From contig BCHH01000003.1 of the NCBI GenBank assembly GCA_001599595.1, positions 138,847 through 202,846 on the forward strand: a DNA stretch of 64,000 nucleotides. The letters are read 5' to 3'. The position numbers were made by a program, and so were the translations under genes. The notes beneath the pieces were generated by a model. That model saw only the letters and a list, made by a program, of their open reading frames with translations. It searched no databases and was not told the origin of the DNA. The stretch is from Beverwykella pulmonaria. Lineage: Eukaryota; Ascomycota; Dothideomycetes; Pleosporales; Melanommataceae. Below are positions 58,054-64,000 of the stretch, in pieces. How positions within the stretch are numbered: the first letter of the stretch is position 1; every line of letters starts with the position of its first letter.

Positions 58054-59602
58054 CGCGAAGTTCGTTCACGTGACGGGGACACGGGTGTGGTTGGTGGGTC
58101 TAGGGTGAAAGAGATGGAGGGCATATCTCCGCGGCGGGGCTATAGCTGTTATACCATTCATGGTCGAAGGCTTGGGGGCCGTGCCGTTGCTACAAGGGTA
58201 AACTTAGTTACGCTGATGTGAGGTGCAGTACGGAGAGCTTCTAGGCCGAGGCACGCCATTTGGCCAATCATGCGCGTTAGTACTAGCACAAATGGAGCTA
58301 GTACTTATTCGAGCAACTTTTTGAGGGTGTGAATTGAAGATTCTGCGGGGAAAAACAACGCTACCACAACGAAATAATAATTGCTACTATCCTAACAAGA
58401 GATACATACTACAATAAATCGTATTCATCCTATTTTTAAAGAATTATTACATGTTGTTAAGGGTAGAAGTGGCAACGGGATTTCATCGGATTTTATACAG
58501 ACTGAGTTCAGCAACCAAACCTTTTGATATCAACACTATGTCATCGCTCGGATGGTAGCACTTCGCTTCAAGGAGAAATGCAAGTCCATCACTCAGCCAC
58601 CTTTTCCTCCTCCAACATCGAAAGGTAACACCTCGAAATCGCCGTCATTCATAATGCGGTCCACCACAACAATTGGTATGCAAGTCAGCGCCCAACAAAC
58701 AGGGTCAAGTCCAAGATGCTGACGACTACCTACTTGAGACAATCTCTGGCGAAATCCGACCTATTGTACTAAAATGCAAGTCATTCAACCTATCCAACGA
58801 TGACAGCAAAAATCACTTCCAGCAGATATGGCAGGTAATTGCACCCGCCACCCAGGCTGCCTTATTACGCCTTCAATAAACACTAGCTCCTTCAAACCTT
58901 GCGGCCTGTCTAGGTGGTCAGCTCAGCCTTCCTTATGGGCGCGCTTACTTTGTCATTCTCGCAACGAAATAGATATGCTGGATACACAATACCAATGACA
59001 GATGTCGGCGTGTGTGGGAAGGAAGTCAAGTTTGTATTTTCTATGTGTTTGTGGGAGAGGATTTATATACAGTGAGAGTAGGGCAGGGCATTCACCCTGG
59101 GCACGTAAGTGAGGTATTCCAGCACCTTCCAACAACAGGATTATGGTTGAACGGGATAAGTTTATGCCGGCCCAAAAGGTGGTTGTAATTCGAAGTGCAT
59201 ATCTATGATCATTTTCAATCTGAGATTGCGATGCTGGTCTGAGAGTGATGCCGGGCTGTAAAATGTTGAGTATGTATTTGATTGTGTGATTGGCGATTGC
59301 TAGGAGGTGTGTGTCAGTCGAGAAACATCAGTCGGGGAGTTTTGAACGCGAAGTGGATAGGAAGGTGAGTGGGGTAGAAGACATACCAAAAGTGAGCTTT
59401 TGGAAGGGTTGGGTATTCGAGGTGAGTATATTGTAACTGAGAATGCCTCGTAGTAGCTATGTAAAGGAAATGTGGATTGGGGATAGCCCGAAACGACAAA
59501 GATGCAGCGGAATAGTGAAGGGGAAAAGTAGCAAGGTCTAAAACAATCACAACCTAGGAAATGGAGGCTCTAAAACGGTTCCGACGCAGTAGCTCACTGT
59601 TC
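58054..59602. other. Intergenic, no convincing gene
   Basis: One short plus-strand frame (58673-58879) encodes 68 residues without a recognisable domain or splice context, and I do not annotate it. The rest is promoter and 3' UTR sequence of the flanking minus-strand genes. Confidence 0.4.
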
Positions 59603-61776
59603 TCAAGAGCCTGCAAGCGGACTAAGATACCTCCCTGCCACAACAGCAGCTATAGTCCACGGCACGCTCCCCCCAAATGTAACCGCAGCCGCAGTCCCCA
59701 CCAGGATCTCTCCCGCGCACCCCTTCAACGTGGTCAGAGTACTTAAGCAAATCTTTGCAGTCCCCATAATCTGGTCCCCGCTCTCGAGCAAGTCTTTATT
59801 GACCACCGCAAGCAACACAAGGATATCCCCACACCCCAGACTACAAAACCCGTTATCGGTGTAGCACTTCGGATGGCTTGCGAACGCCTTTGTGGAAATA
59901 GAAGAGCACGTCTCGTCGCAAGACTGGATGAGCGGGGAGAGAAACCGCTGCAGGCAGGACATGGTGCCCCATATAAAGTTCTGGCCCTGAGCAGTGAAGT
60001 ATTTTAGGTTACGACTGAAAGCAAGACAGTTCTTTTGCCCATACCGAATCGGATACCCCGAAGCGCCACACTTCAATTCCTTCTCCGCGCAGTCCGCGTA
60101 GAAGCCGCAGCTCTGCGGCGGCGGATTCTTGCAGTTCTCTTGGCAGGCCGGGCGCTCAGGACACGCGTCACAGCTATCGCATTTATCGCACTTGTTTTCA
60201 CCGACCTTTTCAACGACTAGAGAAGAGTCGTACAGGTTGTCCGCCACGTTGGACACGCTGATGTCGTACATGATACTCTTCGTGTTTGCAGGCACGTCGA
60301 GCGTGAGGGTAAAGACGTTTGTTGCGCCGGAAGAGTCGAAAGCGCCCAGGCCGAGAGCGTTCATGCTGTTTGTTACGGTGACGTAGACGCCCGTGTCCGA
60401 GCGGATGGTTACGGAGAAGTAGTCGTTGAATTGCGTTCTGGACTCAAACGTTAGCAGTCATATTAGAAGCTGGATATCACGTCTTACCCAAAGAAGCCTC
60501 CAGGAACCTCGGACGTAATGAAACGATACTTGATATACGCCTGCTTTGTGCCCTCGCTCGCAGGAAAGCTATTGCTTGCACTCTGAAGCGTGTACTGCCC
60601 ATTTGTGTTCACAACCAGCGTCGTATCGCGCTTGATCTTCAACGTCTGTTGGAGAGCGCCTCCTGTCCACCCTGCCGTGCCATTGGCAATGTCGAAGCTA
60701 GCGCCCGGCTTTGGAGTCACGAATGGCAGGAGCTTCAGCGTCACTTGCACAGTGGTTGGTGCAAGGCCGTTGACTGCGATCGAATTATCATCCTTACGCG
60801 CAACGAGACCGATAGTAGTGCCTGGAAGATTCGCGAGCGTGCATTTGCCAGTGGCATCGGTTTTGCAACTTCCGCTCAGCCCTGGATATATAGTGGCGTT
60901 GGCTTCGACATGAACTCCCTCGGCAGGCGTGTCGTCTGGGTTGAGGATCTGAACTGGCATGTTGACGCTTCCAAAATGCAGCTCCCAAGACTTGATGATG
61001 GGCGAGCCATTTGTGTCAAGCGCGAAAACAGAAAGGAGAATGTAGTCGTCCAAAAATCCGGCAAAGGAGATTGTGTCAACGCTGACAGTCATGCCAGGGA
61101 TGGTCCTGAAGTTCGCAAAGGCGGTGGTCGAGTTGATGTCGAACTTGGAGCAGCTGGTGAGCTTGACCGAGAAGGCTGCATTTTTCTTGTTGAACCCATA
61201 CTCGGAAACGTCGTTGAGCTCGATGCCCGGTGTGCAAGGTGGTGGCGTAGGAATGGTGGTGTTCTTGGACACTGAAATAGTCGAAGACACTCCCGTACCC
61301 GTGGGGTAAACAAACGACGTCGCATTCGGCTTTCCATAGATAGAATAGCTGTAGTAGACTCCTCCGGAAACTGGATACGAGCTCTTTGTCTCACTGGGAT
61401 GGTAGGTGTCGTAAGGGCCGTGTGCATACTCGACAGTGCTGCTTCGATTGAAGCACGATTCGTGCTCGATGGGAATCGGATAAGAGTTATGGGAGAGAGC
61501 GTAAGTGTAGTCGGCGGGATTAGCGCTGGCGTGCTCGGTTCCATGAGCAGTGGCACTCGGGTTGTGCTCATAGGCTAGTGGTTCGGTAGTCACGGTTGGT
61601 TTGCCTGGAGCACCTTCCTTGGTCAGATACTCGGCGGTTGCGTAGACAGTCGTTGTGTACGTGACAATTACTGGATGGGCGACATCGCAATACTCCCTTT
61701 GCAAAAGATTGTTTGCAAACGACGTCAAAGAGAGACAAGAAAGAGTGACAAGGGTTTGGAACGAGCGGGGAGCCAT
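59603..61776 (-). CDS. Large secreted, N-glycosylated cysteine-rich protein of unknown function
   Basis: Two exons (61776-60488 and 60437-59603), 707 residues. The intron (GTAAGA donor, TCCAG acceptor, 50 nt) joins EVPGGFFG to TQFNDYFSVTI in frame. A signal peptide lies at residues 1-21 (FQTLVTLSCLSLTSFA). The N-terminal third is Tyr/Ser/Thr-rich with many Asn-X-Ser/Thr sites. A middle region resembles carboxypeptidase-regulatory or bacterial Ig-like folds (SGSCKTDATGKCTLANLPGT). After FNDYFSVTIRSDTGVYVTV comes a Cys cluster (KCDKCDSCDACPERPACQ) and a further Cys-rich part with about ten more cysteines. The C-terminus contains a hydrophobic, Gly-rich stretch (VGTAAAVTFGGSVPWTIAAV), so membrane association is possible. 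I do not recognise a named family; a surface or adhesion role is only a guess. Confidence 0.78.
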
Positions 61777-63046
61777 AGTAGCGGCTTTTCACACAAAATG
61801 CAAGCAATAGATTGACCAGGAATGCGCGGGAGATCGACCGCCAAAACCATGTTCAACTCTCTCTGCATAAATAATTCCCTCAGGGATTCTTAGCCTCAGG
61901 GGTTTCGCATTCAGCTGGGAGGTTCATGCGACTTGGTGTTGTGCCTTTCGTATTTGGTAATAGCTACAGCACGTATTCATTGGTCCGCACCGAAGCAGCT
62001 GAATGGTCATTTCCCAAATTCGTTCACAGCCTCAAAGTGGCAGCAACACATAATGTCATGGTAGGACCACTTTTCATCAAATTTCTAGTACAGGTGGAAT
62101 GGCGTCCAGACATCTACTTGTTATTAGCATTGCTGTGAAACTTCCCGTAAGAGAGCTGACGTTGAAGTTTATTAGGGGCCCATCAGAAGAGAGCCTGTGC
62201 CCTTTCTCGACAAATTCTTTTGCTCTAATTTAAGATTTTTAGTTTGTTCTGTGGTCAAATCAAATTTAGCATCATTAGCAGGTTCTGGTGGGCTGTGTAC
62301 TCTTGAGAATAGTCCTGGAGCTGAGGCATGGAAGAAACCAAATCCGTGTCGATACAATTCCCGTTGCCCTATCTCTTCCTGGCAGTCATTCTACACAGCC
62401 AGCTCGATCCTCTCGTCCTCGCCTCGGAATCGCGAGTGAATACAGCTCGCGAATGAAATTCGGCCCATGTGTACCTTGCGGATTGCGTGGTCGATCAACT
62501 CAAACTATTCAAATCTACTCATCACTTTATCACCCTTATATCAAAGCAGGTCGTTCAACACTTAATATTGTTTTCTATATGCTCAATTACCCAAGAGGGG
62601 TCCTGTGGGGATTACCAAATCGCCTACTTGATGACCAACCGCATGGGATTTAACCCCCAAAGGCTTCGATGCCCAATTCTTCGACACCCAACAGCGAAAG
62701 CGTAGGCGTCGAGTGAATGAGCCGTGCTAGATGAAACGAAGCCAAAATGAAAGAACACCTTCCTCAGTCCAACTCTTGTCCAGCTTCGACGGAGCAACCC
62801 AAGGCCGTCAGCCCTGGAGCTCCTTTCATAGCGACAAAAGATGTTTCTCCACCAGGGAAAGACACAGCAGACCCGAAAAAGTGAATGACCAGTCAAGATA
62901 CTCAGAAACGCAAAATAGGAAGAAATTTCAACGACATATAGAGAGGGGAGGGGCCTTACACAAAGGTCGAACGTTTAGGCGCCTTCATCCTTATGGGCCG
63001 TAGGACGCTAAAATAATTCCAGATATCTATGTGTCTCGCATGGTTT
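61777..63046. other. Intergenic, no gene seen
   Basis: Promoter of the secreted protein gene and 3' region of the dynamin-like gene. Short open frames on both strands lack domains. Confidence 0.4.
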
Positions 63047-64000
63047 TCACCCCTCATAGAGAATGTCGTGATCGTGATCTTCATGCTCAGCAGCCTCTTC
63101 GTTGTCCATCTGCAGGGGAGCAGAGTCTTTGTACTTCTCGTTGTAAGCGAGAACGCATTGACTACCTGCAAGAAGACAAGCCTTCTCACGCTCAAGACGT
63201 TGACGAAGGGCATCACGCTCAGAATCCTCTGCGAGAAGCTCGACGCATCGTTGGTGGACTGCTATACTGTTAGCATATAATCGTTAGATCCGATATAGGT
63301 AAGAGACTCACCCTTATCATCCGTAAGGCCAAGTTTTTCCATCAAGTATTCCAGCAACTTATCGCTGAATTGATTGAACAGGTGCGATTCGATACCCATG
63401 CAAATTGTTTCATGAAAGCGGATGCGGGCGAGTTCGTAGTAAGCTCGGACCTGTGCAATCACGTCGACTTCTTGACGGTAAAGCTCCCGTTCCACGGTAC
63501 GTGCAAGTATACCTTTGTGAGGTTCCTTCTTAGCCGCCGCCTCTCGCACTACATCATCTGCGGGCTCGCCAATCATGTCGAAGTAGACGTTCGTGCGCTG
63601 TGTGCGTCGAACTTTCCTGTAGCCTTCCTCAATTCGTGTCTTGTGTCCATCAAAAACACGTCTGTCCCAGAGATAGACTCCGCCAAGTTCAGCGCGGAGG
63701 GTACCCGGACCCATGACCGTTCGCTGTTTATGGAGATACTCCTCGGCGAGCTTTCTTACCGTCTTCTCAGTTTCCTTGAAGAGCTGGCTGTTACTCCACT
63801 TGTTGAGTGACTCGCTGAGTATATTCTGGATCCGAGTCGACATCGCTCGATCTAACTGTGTGAGGAAAGTTTGCAATTCATAGTCCCAGTGCTGTAGAGA
63901 TTCAAGCATCAAGGTCTCCAAAGCTTTTGGGTTCACATGATGGGCGAGCTTCGCGTATGACATGTCGTATAGTCGGGCTCGAGTGTCATCTAGGTTGTAC
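63047..64000 (-). CDS. Dynamin-family GTPase, C-terminal part (gene continues past the window)
   Basis: Stalk and GTPase-effector (GED) region of a dynamin/Mx-like GTPase; the GTPase domain lies beyond position 64000. Exon from 64000 or beyond to 63312, intron 63311-63262 (GTGAGT to TAG, 50 nt), last exon 63261-63047 ending in TGA. Recognisable GED sequence: VIAQVRAYYELARIRFHETI followed by CMGIESHLFNQFSDKLLEYL, then RCVELLAEDSERDALRQRLE across the intron. The tail is acidic and His-rich (EEAAEHEDHDHDILYEG). The visible ATG at 63963 is internal, because the frame is open to the window edge. Filamentous fungi have several such dynamin-like proteins besides Vps1 and Dnm1; which one this is cannot be told. 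Confidence 0.85.

Noticed and set aside
58673..58879. 68-residue plus-strand frame
   Set aside because: No recognised domain, no conserved start context and no splice evidence; too little to support a gene.

Overview
This window comes from a filamentous ascomycete (Pezizomycotina). Genes are split by short introns of about 47-75 nt with GT donors, CTAAC-like branch sites and YAG acceptors. The recognisable proteins are fungal: Nse2, GH76 mannosidase-like, Vps27, Doa4-type deubiquitinase, Arg1 and a dynamin-type GTPase. The class cannot be fixed from the sequence alone.

Layout. Positions 1-24.8 kb are gene-dense and GC-balanced: Nse2 SUMO ligase (-), saccharopine-dehydrogenase-like oxidoreductase (-), GPI-type GH76 protein (+), an unknown protein (+), an alpha/beta-hydrolase-like gene with an in-frame TAG near its 5' end (-), a DXD glycosyltransferase (+), VPS27 (-) and DOA4-like (+) sharing one 0.7-kb promoter, and ARG1 (+). 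A broken NLR-type N-terminal domain gene (25.3-26.4 kb) marks the edge. From 26.4 to 54.5 kb lies an AT-rich accessory island of solo LTRs, hAT, pogo/Fot1 and mariner remnants and a large inverted duplication. Positions 54.6-64 kb return to ordinary genes: a DxD glycosyltransferase (-), an HSL-type esterase (-), a large secreted cysteine-rich protein (-) and the C-terminal end of a dynamin-like GTPase (-, cut by the window end).

The outstanding feature is a pair of paralogous, divergently oriented loci in the island (about 29.3-35.9 kb on -, 45.3-51.2 kb on +). Each has a TATA box, a first exon encoding a 35-residue secretory leader that ends exactly on a codon at a splice donor, and then a 6-kb tandem array of about 72-bp units. 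Every unit is a complete small spliceosomal intron (GTAAGT, GCTAAC branch site, GTGCAG) followed by exactly three exonic bases. By hand count there are about 88 such one-codon exons in the left locus and about 80 in the right. None is a stop codon, all are phase 0, and the first array junction in both is a zero-length exon (acceptor abutting donor). In both, the last acceptor is followed immediately by a stop codon (TAA in one, TGA in the other). I read these as genes built almost entirely of introns, in which the protein is spelled one codon per exon. Full splicing would give secreted peptides of about 123 and 115 residues, and any skipping pattern would also stay in frame. This is inference from sequence; RNA evidence is needed to separate it from a non-functional intron-derived minisatellite.
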